Both the position numbers and the translations under genes were made by a program. DNA of 64,000 bases from Closterium sp. Naga37s-1 (taxonomy: Eukaryota > Streptophyta > Zygnematophyceae > Desmidiales > Closteriaceae): the NCBI GenBank assembly GCA_947471745.1, contig CANJKZ010000080.1, positions 603,501 through 667,500 on the forward strand, given 5' to 3'. The notes below the pieces were generated by a model that was not told where the DNA came from, did not search any database, and saw only the letters and a program-made list of their open reading frames with translations. Positions 54,101 to 64,000 of this stretch are shown one piece after another (position 1 is the first letter of the stretch; each line of letters opens with the position of its first letter).

Positions 54101-56215
54101 GCACAGTAGCCGACCGTTTTCTGATAATATGTGTTTCTTGCTGCTTCGCCGTTTTCCTCCTTTCCAGGTCCTGCGTCGGCAGTTTCGGCGGCGAATGCTT
54201 GAATTGACTTCCGTTCTAGAAGCGCGTGTGGAATGCCGATGATGTCGTCGGTGTCGCCGACGTCGACTTGGTCTCCGGTTACAAGCAGGCACTGGTTGGG
54301 CCAGTCGCGAACTGGGAGTCCTTTTATGGGAATTCGGAAGTAACTGTACTCGGCGCCGATGACCTCAATCTCCTGTGGTCCATGTTCTGGCGGCTCCGGT
54401 TCTTCGGTAGGTTCTGGCAATTCGTAGGTTACTTCTTCCTCTGATTCTTCTTCCATTGCTTCTGGTGTGTCAGGGGCGTACTGGTCCGGGAGGGGAGGTC
54501 CGCCCCAGCTGGTGCCGCGTGTTGCCCAGTAAGGGTCGATCGCCGCGGTTTCCGCTGAGGGGAGTCCCGGAGCCTCGGGATAGGAGGGGGCGGCCTGCCC
54601 CCAACCTCCTTCGCTTGTGGAGGCCCCCCCAGCCGCCTCCGCTTGCAAAGGCACCCCAACCGCCTTCGGTCTCGGTGTTGCCTCTGGTGCCCCAGCCTTC
54701 GTCTTCGACGCCCCAGCCGCCTTCAGTTGCAGCAGCGCCGCTTGCTTCTGTTGCCGAGACAGTGCCCCGTTCTTCAGAGGCTGCTTCCTCGGGCGTTAGG
54801 ACTTCTCCCAGAGGGCCGAGTGTAGGCCCGGAACTGCCTGATCTAGTTCCAGTCTTCTCGCTTTCTGCAGTGGCTGGTTCCGCAGGTGCTGACGTGCCGC
54901 TGTCTTCTTCCATTGATGTAGGTCCGGTCTTAGCTAGGTTGGAGGTCGAGGCAGTCAGAATGGTGCGCAGTCGTAGAAGACCGTCCGAGGCGGGACGCTC
55001 GAGATCCATTTCCGTTGGATGCGACCAGGTCGGTGTCTCCGAAGGAGTCGTTTTCAGCAGCAAGGTGCGGTGAGAATCTCTAGTGGTGCCCTGAGTTGAG
55101 AACTGCAGCACGAAGACCCCGTCATCGTCAACCGCCTTGCCGATGTAAGAGTTGTTGTAGAATAGTTCGAAGGTCTTATCCTTGCAGTTGCTACGAATGT
55201 CGACTCCACACCGCATGAGTTGAGCGGAGGAGAGCAGGTTGTACCGTAGATCTGGGGCGACGAGCACATCACCGATGTGAATGGTGAACTTGGTATCATC
55301 AGCTTCAAGGTAGACTTCACCGATGTCGTATGCCTTGAGCGTGCTGTTGTTTGCAAATGTGATCTCGCATGGTTGCCGCATACGTTTTGAGTTGCTGATG
55401 AACTTTGGCGATCCCACCATATGCTGTCCGCAGCAACTGTCCAGGTACCAGGTGTTGATGTTCTCGCGGGTTTGTCGCGCGGTTGGCGATTTTCGGCATA
55501 ACCACGCGGTCTCTCTCGCCGGTGTATGGCGAGATGGTGAAGTACCTGTTTGCCGAAATGCTGGGAGGCGATTCCGGTGTCGGCGGTGGCAACTCGAAAT
55601 CAGGTGGGTACCTTTGCGGTTCGTCGATCCAGGTATGGATAGTGGGATCGTTGTCTTGCCTGGGTGCAACAGGTTCGATGGGGTCGTCAGACAAGAATGT
55701 TATTTCGTTGTAGTATCAAAATCCTCTGCGACGACGCACCATGCAGCTCATAATTTATCATTTGCCTTTGTCCTTGGTCGTAATGCGTGCAAGGGTCTGC
55801 GAGGTGCTCGCAACGGAAGGAGGCGATATGGTTGTTGCGGCGGGAGAAGTTGAGGTCGTCAATGATTGATTGTTCGAAGGTTGTTGCGCCTTTCGTCGGC
55901 GGCCTTTCGCTTGTAGCACCGATCGATAGTGTGCTCAGGCTTCTTGCAGTACTTGCAAAAAGTTCCTTTCTTTCCGTGCTGCTCCCCTTCAGTTGCTCCG
56001 ACGTAGAAGACTAATTTATCCCGCTTGGTGTTCTTCTCGTTGTACAGGTCGATCTCCTTTTTCTCGGAGAGAAGTGTGGCGCACAGGGCCGATTCGGAGA
56101 CGGTTGCTCGAGCGCGGAGCAGGGATTGGCATTGACGCCAGTCGGATCCGAGACCGGAGAGGACCATCGAGACGAACATGTCGTCTCGGACGGATCCGCC
56201 GCACTTCTAGATGTG
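51173..56215 (-). pseudogene. E8 gag(partial)-pol, multiply broken
   Basis: Read on the minus strand from the right: gag C-terminal part with zinc knuckle CKYCKKPEHTIDRC (near 55930), protease with YLDSCCGQHM (the Gly of Asp-Ser-Gly replaced by Cys) near 55435, a Gly/Ser/Glu-rich insert, integrase HHCC remnant (WHQRL), YSDFMNLS, TDEALEFF and QQGVAERTNRS, RT with AYVDDLL near 52155, RNase H with VDAGHAG, and a terminal TGA at 51173-51175. Lesions include frameshifts near 55650, 54600 and 54150, TAG at 53729-53731 (FIA-stop-MKRA, probably from Trp), and stops near 52590, 52349 and 51605. Clearly inactive and older than E7, which it hosts. Confidence 0.82.
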
Positions 56216-56233
56216 ATCTCATCATATAGCAAC

Positions 56234-57637
56234 ATGACTCCGATGAATCACCGCGGCGTCGGGTGTGAGGTGGATAAGGACGACCTGATGTCGATCGAGG
56301 ACGAGCAGTGGATTACTGATGGTGTGCTCGATTTTCACAATGTGTGAGTGTCATACTGTCAGGCACCTGTCTCGTGCGTTGGTGCTGACTATTATGGACC
56401 TTTGGTCTCTGATGTTATAATCTGTAAGTGTATTTGCATGAGCAGGCTGCTCAGCATCCGGAAGCCTAAGCTTCGTGACGAGAAGACATGGGCTGCCATG
56501 GACTGCAAGGCTTACACGCAGACGAACGTGTATGGAGCGCCTTCAACGCTGGGACACGGGCTACCGTTACTGGAGCACGATTATCTGGCCATCTCTGTTC
56601 TGGAGGCGTGAGTATCGTGCATAAATGGTTAGTACGCGGTGTATGTAGTGTGCCACGGATGACTGCCTAACCTACATTCCAGCATCTCCTCTCGTGTTGC
56701 GCGCAGTGAACATTATTCGCTCGTCATCGCGATATCTCCATCGGTGCTCACCATGGTGGCAAAGAGCGTCTGAAGTTGGTCTTGTTGGACAGTGGCATCA
56801 AGACGAGGAATAGGCACAAGATTTTTGCAGGCACCAAGCTGTGAGTCCGGTTTTCTATGGCGCTGTAATATGTACTTGTACAGCATGTGTTTATAACGGT
56901 TGTGGTCTGAACCGTGCAGTGTGCTGTCTGAACTCGCTAAGGCGAGTAACCCTAATGCGAACATGGAGCGTGTGGACAAGCAGCTCTTGGAGGCGGATTG
57001 CATAATACTACGGGTAAGCATAGTCGTGCGTCTGCACACACCAGTGTGCGCTTTGGTTAGACATGTGTACAGAATGCTCACATGGACATGTGTCTGCGAA
57101 TTTGCAGGAGGATAAGCTGCCACAGCAGCCTAACAAGGAGGACTGTGGGACTTTTGTTTGTCAGTACCTCAAGACCCTAGTGAATACCGACTTCACTACA
57201 GTCTTGAGCGGTCTTTGGTTTTAGGGAGTGACACCGCACCAATACCGGAGGGAGATGCGGCGCGACTTGTGCGCGCACGCGTGCGGAGATCTTATACGGC
57301 AGCTGGAAGAACTGGGGATTGAAATCCATCCGCAAGACGCAAGCCGGGTTACGGATGAGGGGGCAGTGGTACATCAAGGTCACGCTGGATTGGGAGATGA
57401 GAAGCAAGCAGCGGGCACTCACACCGTAGAGGACGCACGGGTTACGGAGATGATGAGGGATGTGGCGACCTTGAAGAACGATGTGCGGTTCCTGGACGCG
57501 AGTTTCACCGTCATGGCCAACTTTGTCGGATTGAGGCGGGATGAGGTGGTGTCTGCTGCAACCCAACTACTGCTGCATGGTAGTCGCGTGGGCCCTGGCG
57601 GGAAAGCAGAGGCGGGTGGCACCAAGAACGCTCCACG
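56234..57637 (+). pseudogene. Ulp1/SENP-type (C48) cysteine protease gene, exons, truncated and frameshifted
   Basis: Six exons inferred from GT-AG borders that keep phase: ~56234-56343, 56446-56607, 56683-56840, 56920-57013, 57108-57179 and 57225-57637. The family removes SUMO-like tags from proteins. Visible family motifs: QWITDGVLDF (substrate-groove Trp), HYSLVI (catalytic His), LVLLDSG (catalytic Asp), and PQQPNKEDCGTFVCQY (oxyanion Gln and catalytic Cys), in the correct order. Exon 3 needs one missing base to join HYSLVI to LVLLDSG in frame, so it looks like a pseudogene unless the base is a sequence error. The fifth intron would be only 45 bp (57180-57224). The N-terminus is lost next to E8, and the last exon, coding a charged helical tail, is cut by E9. 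Ulp1 domains also occur in plant DNA transposons, so host origin is not certain. Confidence 0.7.
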
Positions 57638-58456
57638 TGTTGGTGCAACCCTACGGTTTGCACTCGGCTTGTTGTCCGTGTGCGTGAATGTGTGTGTGTA
57701 TGGAATGGTATGAGGGCATGGGATAATATATATTTCATGCTTATAATTGTGTGTGAATGTTGAGTCATGATGTCGAGTGTGTGTGTCGAGTCAATAGCGA
57801 GTTATCGCTAGACGCGTGTTACGCGGTCGTTTGTGTCTCGCGCGCGGTTTCTATTTTGTCGTGCGCGGTTTCTATTTTGTCCTGTGTCGAACGTTCGGCG
57901 TGTCGCAGGTGTGTGCAGCAGACCCATCAAGAACTCAAGGATGAGTTTGTGATGAAGAGCCCGAGCCTTGGTGTCAAGCCTCAAGTGATTTCGAAGCTTG
58001 CCAAAAGGGTACACCTCAAGATATTGAAGATAGTTACATTACTTTGTGTAGTGTAACATTTCACTTGGTGTAGGCCCTAGTGAAGGGTAGTTTCGAGACC
58101 CTTCGTGGTTGGGGACAGTGTGGCACTGTTCCACATCACTGTACCTCGGCTCTTGGGGTTTGTAGGAGCTGGGAGTCATTCCCAACTCGTAACTCTTCCT
58201 ATCTTGTGTTCTAAGACTATAGTGGCTGCCATAGTACCGTTCGTTCAAACCGACGCTGTGTCGTCAATTCTTTATCAAATCGTGCAATCTAAATTGCTAA
58301 TTGTAGACGACGTAAAGACGCTCCAGATCCAATTTGAATCAAGTCATTTGCAGCTGTGAGCAGAACGCTATCAACGTTTGAAGCCGCTGTGCAGAAATCC
58401 GTCTGTGCTCTCTATCTTTCGTTTTAGGCACATTCAAGCCTATTGTGACTATAACA
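57638..58456 (+). repeat. E9 5' LTR (819 bp)
   Basis: TGTTGGTGCAACCC ... GACTATAACA. It contains TATATATTTCATGC near 57726 and a tandem GCGCGGTTTCTATTTTGTC pair at 57842-57880. Confidence 0.94.
57726..57733 (+). promoter_or_regulatory. Possible TATA box in the E9 LTR
   Basis: TATATATT within GGGATAATATATATTTCATG, about 90 bp into the LTR; repeated at the same place in the 3' LTR. Confidence 0.35.
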
Positions 58457-58458
58457 AG

Positions 58459-58471
58459 TGGTATCAGAGCC
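58459..58471 (+). other. E9 primer binding site
   Basis: TGGTATCAGAGCC, an exact plant initiator-methionine tRNA site, two bases after the LTR. Confidence 0.92.
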
Positions 58472-58574
58472 CCTTGGAGCAGTTTCGACAATTTATGGAC
58501 CTGAGGAAAGGGGTGGCAGAGGTGCTGGTGGCAGTGGAGAAGCTCAAGCTCAAGGCCAACCCCGTGATTCAGCC

Positions 58575-61500
58575 ATGGCGCCCATGCAACCAAGTCTTGG
58601 CCCACCTAGGGATGAGCCTAGGGTGTTTGGGCTTGACAAGTTCAACGGTGACAACTTTGCTGAATGGTCCTTCAAGATGGAGAACATCTTTGACCACTAT
58701 GGCCTGCTGGAGGTGATGGAAGGAACGGAGAAGCGCCCCGAGAACGACCCGGAGAACAGCCCGTGGGTGCGGAAGAGCGCACAAGGCTATCTCTTACTTG
58801 GGCAAGCGTTGGGGAGCAGTCAGATCCGTCACATCAAGACATTCCAGCGTGAACCAGAGAAAGGACCAAAGGCATGGGCTGCTCTCAAGGGTGTACATGC
58901 TCCTGCAACAGCGGCGGTAGCGGTGGTGTTGGAACGGCGAATGGCGGCACTACGAATTGAAGAAGACGAAGCGGTTGAAGAAGGGGTGCAGAAATTCTTC
59001 GACTTGTTGACGCGGCTTGAGGGAGCTGATTTGAACTACAGTGAGCTCCAAAAGAAGACCAAGTTGCTGGCCTTACTCCCAGAGTCATGGTCCTCGCTCA
59101 TCATCAACCTTAATCGCGACTTGCCCCGCCTCTCGCTTGAAGACGTGAAGCGAGCTATCCTTCAAGAGGATTTCCGCCGCCGTGAGTTAGCGAGTGCGGA
59201 TGGCGCTGGGGCAGCGAGCATCGGCCGTGGATATGGTCGAGGAAGAGGCAGAGGACGAGGGGGAGGAAGGTTTGGTGGCAGCAACTTCGGCGGAGGCCGC
59301 AGGAGTGGCGGTTACGGCAGCGACGACAAGAGCTACGGACGCGGTCGCGGCCGATTCGACGGCGAGTGTCACTATTGCCACAAGAGCGGACACATGTGGC
59401 GCGACTGCTACAAACTCCCTGATGGTTGGACCCCTGCTCAAGGCCAAGAGGGTAGAGGAGCAGGAGGAGGGAGAGGACGAGGCCGTGGAGGCCGTGGCGG
59501 TCGCGGTGGCGGAGCTGCAAACATGAAGAGCGGAGACAACGACAAGGACCCGAGCGACGATCGATACCCGGGTCTATTCTACTTCGTGTCGACGCAAGTA
59601 CCGGCTGGTCCAGAGAAGGATGAAGGCTTTGAGGAGCCAGCAGCTGTGGGGAAGGTGACCCTACACCCCCTGGACTATTGGGTGATTGATAGTGGCGCTA
59701 CCTATAGCATGACACCTCGCCCGGACTTGCTCACCGAACTCGAGCCGTCACCGGTGAAGCATGTCACATCGGCTTTGGGGCAGCGAGCAGAGGTGAAAGG
59801 CATGGGCAAGGCCATGTTCAAGGGTGCTGATGGGAAGATGGTGGGCCTCAAGAACGTGCTTTGGGTGCCCAGCCTTGCTGCAAACCTGATTTCCGTGCGG
59901 CGGTTGGCAAAGGCCGGCATGGACACGAACTCGAAGGGAGCCAAGACCTACACCGCAAGGCTTGGCGATCGAATTCTTTGGGACCTTCATGAGGACAGGG
60001 ATGTCTACAACGAGATGTGGCAGATCCCAGTGGTCCCTATGCCTAAGGAGAGGCAAGTGGCAGCAAGCATCAGCACCAAGGATGGAGCGGTCGGTAGCGA
60101 CGATGGCGCGAACGGTCGCGCTAAGGAGAATGAGCTCAAGAAGAGCAAACCTGGAGGGACCAGCAAGTTCAGTGAACCTAAGGAGAGTGGTGCAGCAACC
60201 AAGGAGCAGCAAAAGGGTGAGGAGAACCCAGAGGCAGCAGCGGAGGAGGACTACGGAGAGAGTATGTGGGGCGCTATTGCGAGCGCGGCATTCTCCAATC
60301 CAACTTCGGCTACGGGGGAGTGTGATTGGCTCACCTTGCATCGGCGCATGGGGCATGTGGCCCTGCCCATCTTGCAGCAGCTAGTGAAGAATGAGATGGT
60401 TGCTGGCATACGTGTGAAGGGGGAGCCCGATGAGGTGCTTGGCTGCCCGACGTGCATTCAAGCCAAGTTCACCCGGTTTCCGTTCCCTAGTTCGGAGGCA
60501 ACGGCAAAGGCACCGCTTGATGTGGTGGTGATGGACGTGGTGGGCCCCCTGAAGCTTGGAGCTGCTGGAGCTGAGTATTTTCTCACCATTGTCGACGTCT
60601 ACACCCGCATGACTTGGGTGTACGTGCTGGCCAAGAAGAGCGACGTGGCTGAAACGTTGAAGACGGATTGGTTCCCGATGGTGGAGCGGCAATAAGACCG
60701 TCTAGTCAAGTCAATCCGCACCGATCGAGGGGGAGAGTTCCTGAGCAAGGAGTTTGGGTTGTGGCTGAAGAAGAATGGTATTCGGCACTCCCTCACCATG
60801 CCATACTCCCCTGCAATGAACGGCATCGCCGAGCGAGCGAACCGCACAATCACGGAGGCGGCACGCGGGTTGCTCATTGAAGCCGGGCTACCCGACTATT
60901 TCTGGCCTGATGCGGTGCGGAGCGCGTGTGTGGCCAAGAACAGAGCCTTGACTCATGTGGGAGCAGACAAATGGGTGCCCTATGTGGAGTGGCTAGGAAG
61001 GAAGCCAAAGGTGGATATGCTTCGGGTGTTCGGGTGCATGTGCATGGCGCTCGTGCCTAAGCATCTTCGGCACAACAAGCTTGGTGCCAAGGCGGTGTGG
61101 GCCGTGCACTTGGGCATGGCTCAAAACAGCAAGGGATGGCTTCTTTGGGACCCATTCACCAAGAAGTTCTTGGTGAGCAGGGACTGCAAGTTCATGGAGA
61201 ACTTCATGTACAAGGATTGGAAGGCGGAGAATGAGGCGAAGATAGGCGTGCGGTTTGGGGAGGTGAAGAGTTCCGGTTTGGAGCATGTGGAGCTGCCTTT
61301 GGAGCTGAGCAGCGGCAGCACAACCACAAGGCAATCCTCCCTTGTGAATGGGGGAGAGGAGGCCAATGATGCAGAGGAAGAAGAGGAGGAGGTGCAGCAA
61401 GTGAGCGAGCGTGCACCGTCACTTCCTTCCCGTACTACGAGTGCTCCACGGATTCGAGCCACACCGCAGCAACGCCAAGGCCTTCAAGTCCCTGCAGCTG

Positions 61501-63260
61501 AGGAGGAAGGAAGGGGGAAGAGGAGAGTTCAACCCCCTAATAGGCTGACCTATGATGCGCCGGGAAAGCAGGGCAAGACAGCCCTGGCCGGAGCGGCAAT
61601 GATGGTCGGAGACGACGAGGAGAGTGACTACGAGGAGTGTGCCTTCGCGTTCTTCTCTCCGGTGGAGATGCCGGGAGAACCAGCAACTCTCAAGGAGGCT
61701 TTGGAGAGTAGTGATGCTGAGGAGTGGAAGAAGGCCATGGAGAGTGAGCTGAAGAGAATCGAGGAGAATGACACGTTTGAATTGGTGGAGCTACCGGAGG
61801 GGCGTACGGCGATAACGTCCAAGTGGCTCTTCAAAATCAAGTCGGATGCCGACGGCAAGATCGAGCGCTACAAGTCTAGGCTTGTAGCCAAGGGGTACCA
61901 GCAGAAGGAGAAGGTGGACTTCAAGGAGCTGTTTGCCCCTGTGGTGAAGCCGACGACGCTGCGAACCCTATTCGCGGGAGCCGCCATCAAAGGATGGGTA
62001 GTAAAGCAAATGGACATCGTAACGGCATTCCTTAACGGCATCCTTGAGGAGGAGATTTTTATGGCGCAGCCAGAGGGGTTTGATGATGGTAGTGGCAGAG
62101 TATGGAAGCTGAAGAAGGCCCTCTATGGGCTGAAGCAGGCCCCTAGGCAATGGTACATGAAGCTGCGCGAAGTGTTGGAGGGGATCGGCTTCACTCCCTC
62201 AACGGCCGATCACTCCTTGTTCATGCTTGGCGAGGGGGAGCAGAGGAGTTTCATGGTGGTTTATGTGGATGACATCCTCATTTTCTCACCCTCTTCTGAC
62301 CTTGTGAAGGAGGTGATGCTGAAGCTTCAAGACAAGTTCAAGTGCAAGGCCCTTGGTGACGTGAGCTTCTACCTTGGGCTCCACATCGAACGAGATGTGG
62401 AGAAGCGGTGCATGCGGGTGCATCAACGAAAGTACCTGGATGCATTGGCTGCCAACTTTGGGCAGAGTGAAGGCCATGTGGCTACACCCTTTCCCTCTGG
62501 GTTCAAGTGTGTGAAGGGACCAGAGGAGGAGAGCGTTGGTGAAGAGGAGAGGCGCCGATTTCACTCGTTGGTGGGCAGCCTCATGTATGCGGCGGTAAAC
62601 ACCCGACCGGACGTCGCGTTTGCTACCGGGCAGCTGGCTAGGGTTGTGCAATGCCCTAATGAGGAGCAGGTAGCAGCTGGAATGAGGGTGGCCAAGTATC
62701 TTGGCCAAACACCGACCGTTGGGCTGCAATACTCGGCGGCGGCACAAAGGCGCCAAAAGGGCGCGGATGGTGTTGAACCCGGGCGTTTGTTCCTCACCGC
62801 CTACTCGGATGCTTCATATGCATCAGAACCAGAGGACATGACAAGTGTGGGAGGCTTCATATGCTGTGTTGGTGGAGGCCCAACTGCTTGGGAGAGCAAG
62901 AAGCAGGTTGACCAAGCTTTGAGCTCGGTGGAGTCCGAGTACATGGCACTCTTCCGTGCCGTACGGGAGATTGTGTGGCAGCGGCGTTTGTTGGCTGAAT
63001 TGGGGGAGGAGCAGCAAGGACCTACCCCACTGTACTGCGACAGCCAGGGTGCCATTGCTCTTGCTAAGAACCCTGTGTTGCATGGACTCACGAAGCACAT
63101 GAGGGTGAAGTGGCATTGGACGAGGAGCATGGTAGCCGCGGGTGAAGTTGAGTTGCGCTACGTGAAGACCACGGGGCAGCCGGCTGACATGATGACCAAG
63201 AGGCTGGTGGAGCAGCAGCATTGGAAGTGTTGCAAGCTGGCTGGGATGGCTCTGAACTGA
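58575..63260 (+). pseudogene. E9 gag-pol polyprotein, one in-frame stop
   Basis: Start chosen at ATG 58575 (MAPMQPS), the first ATG in frame after the primer site. Gag core (FNGDNFAEW), Gly/Arg-rich region, zinc knuckle CHYCHKSGHMWRDC (first Cys residue 265), protease Asp372-Ser-Gly-Ala, integrase HHCC (LHRRMGH ... CPTC), catalytic Asp654, Asp717, Glu753 (DD35E spacing), RT with YGLKQAP and YVDD (Tyr1230), RNase H with SDASYAS, VESEYMA and CDSQGA. Total 1561 codons, normal for copia. TAA at 60693-60695 (codon 707) interrupts integrase between the first two catalytic Asp; the frame is otherwise intact. It is most simply a recent nonsense mutation; readthrough cannot be excluded. Confidence 0.93.
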
Positions 63261-63301
63261 GAGAGCAACATATCCTAAGGCCAACAATCCGAGGGGGAGT
63301 T
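63261..63301 (+). other. E9 polypurine tract region
   Basis: Short spacer ending CCGAGGGGGAGTT just before the 3' LTR; GAGGGGGAG is the likely primer for plus-strand synthesis. Confidence 0.75.
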
Positions 63302-64000
63302 TGTTGGTGCAACCCTACGGTTTGCACTCGGCTTGTTGTCCGTGTGCGTGAATGTGTGTGTGTATGGAATGGTATGAGGGCATGGGATAATATATATTTC
63401 ATGCTTATAATTGTGTGTGAATGTTGAGTCATGATGTCGAGTGTGTGTGTCGAGTCAATAGCGAGTTATCGCTAGACGCGTGTTACGCGGTCGTTTGTGT
63501 CTCGCGCGCGGTTTCTATTTTGTCGTGCGCGGTTTCTATTTTGTCCTGTGTCGAACGTTCGGCGTGTCGCAGGTGTGTGCAGCAGACCCATCAAGAACTC
63601 AAGGATGAGTTTGTGATGAAGAGCCCGAGCCTTGGTGTCAAGCCTCAAGTGATTTCGAAGCTTGCCAAAAGGGTACACCTCAAGATATTGAAGATAGTTA
63701 CATTACTTTGTGTAGTGTAACATTTCACTTGGTGTAGGCCCTAGTGAAGGGTAGTTTCGAGACCCTTCGTGGTTGGGGACAGTGTGGCACTGTTCCAAAT
63801 CACTGTACCTCGGCTCTTGGGGTTTGTAGGAGCTGGGAGTCATTCCCAACTCGTAACTCTTCCTATCTTGTGTTCTAAGACTATAGTGGCTGCCATAGTA
63901 CCGTTCGTTCAAACCGACGCTGTGTCGTCAATTCTTTATCAAATCGTGCAATCTAAATTGCTAATTGTAGACGACGTGAAGACGCTCCAGATCCAATTTG
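63302..64000 (+). repeat. E9 3' LTR (first 699 bp, cut by window edge)
   Basis: Matches 57638-58336 with two substitutions seen. The last ~120 bp are outside the window. Confidence 0.94.

Larger units (their letters stand above)
43157..56215 (-). mobile_element. E8: decayed, 5'-truncated copia element, split by nested E7
   Basis: Minus-strand element with its 3' LTR at the left, in two pieces (50844-51165 and 43157-43287) around E7, then purine tract, RNase H, RT, integrase, protease and the C-terminal part of gag. No 5' LTR, leader or gag N-terminus is found; sequence related to it stops near 56215, where a protease gene begins. The right end is approximate. It is a third copia lineage, with LTR start TGTTGGAATA. 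Confidence 0.85.
57638..64000 (+). mobile_element. E9: very young Ty1/copia element, 3' end beyond window
   Basis: 5' LTR 57638-58456 (819 bp), primer site, single gag-pol frame with one stop, purine tract, and the first 699 bp of the 3' LTR (63302-64000). Only two differences were seen between the LTRs over 699 bp (ACATC/AAATC near 58134 and GTAAAG/GTGAAG near 58315), so insertion is very recent. It sits inside the last exon of the Ulp1-like gene. CCACG (57633-57637) should be repeated after the 3' LTR. Confidence 0.95.

Noticed and set aside
54456..55073. 205-codon plus-strand ORF
   Set aside because: Antisense of the E8 pol insert region; no domain.
56213..56217. TGTGA near the E8 right end as target duplicate of TGTGA left of 43157
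   Set aside because: The right-hand copy lies in gag coding sequence with no LTR end beside it, so the match is probably chance.
1..64000. tRNA or rRNA genes
   Set aside because: No cloverleaf or rRNA core sequence was recognised by eye.

Overview
The window looks like repeat-rich nuclear DNA of a green-lineage eukaryote. The support is plant-type Ty1/copia LTR retrotransposons (gag-protease-integrase-RT-RNase H order, initiator-Met-tRNA primer sites), GT-AG introns in the two host-like genes, and no bacterial-style gene packing. High GC and the codon use suggest a streptophyte alga or bryophyte, but the species is a guess. About 85% of the 64 kb is retrotransposon or tandem repeat. I name the elements E1-E9 from left to right.

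Layout. 1-2670: E1, 5' part of a minus-strand copia element running off the left edge. 2671-10082: four full and one partial copy of a ~1.79-kb non-coding tandem repeat with a hairpin cluster. 10083-10114: 32-bp filler matching 19029-19060 in inverse. 10115-17596: E2, an intact plus-strand copia element (1974-residue ORF, nearly identical LTRs). 17597-18173: E3, an orphan minus-strand LTR plus leader. 18174-19411: unique DNA with three degenerate subrepeats. 19412-33698: E4, an older copia element with 0.9-kb LTRs and target duplication CTGGC; E5 (25850-32951, duplication AATCT) sits inside its 3' LTR. 34295-42271: a candidate two-exon gene for an 86-residue secreted protein on the minus strand, whose intron is split by E6 (34997-42097, duplication TTCGC), a heavily decayed element. 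43157-~56215: E8, a decayed, 5'-truncated minus-strand copia element whose 3' LTR is split by E7 (43288-50843), a nearly intact plus-strand element with one nonsense codon. 56234-57637: exons of a Ulp1/SENP-type (C48) cysteine protease gene. 57638-64000: E9, a very young copia element inserted into the last protease exon; its 3' LTR runs off the right edge.

E1, E2, E3, E5, E6 and E7 belong to one family. It has LTRs of only 109-178 bp, a GGGGGTG polypurine tract, a GC-rich minisatellite leader between primer site and gag whose monomer differs between most members, polyglycine in gag, a CX13CX3HX4C cysteine/histidine pattern in place of the canonical gag zinc knuckle, and an Ala-Glu-Pro-Gly-Gly repeat linker between integrase and RT. 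E4, E8 and E9 are three unrelated copia lineages. E2 could supply proteins to family members that have lost gag (E5) or RT activity (E6, YVED). Insertion order can be read from nesting: E4 before E5, E8 before E7, host genes before E6 and E9.
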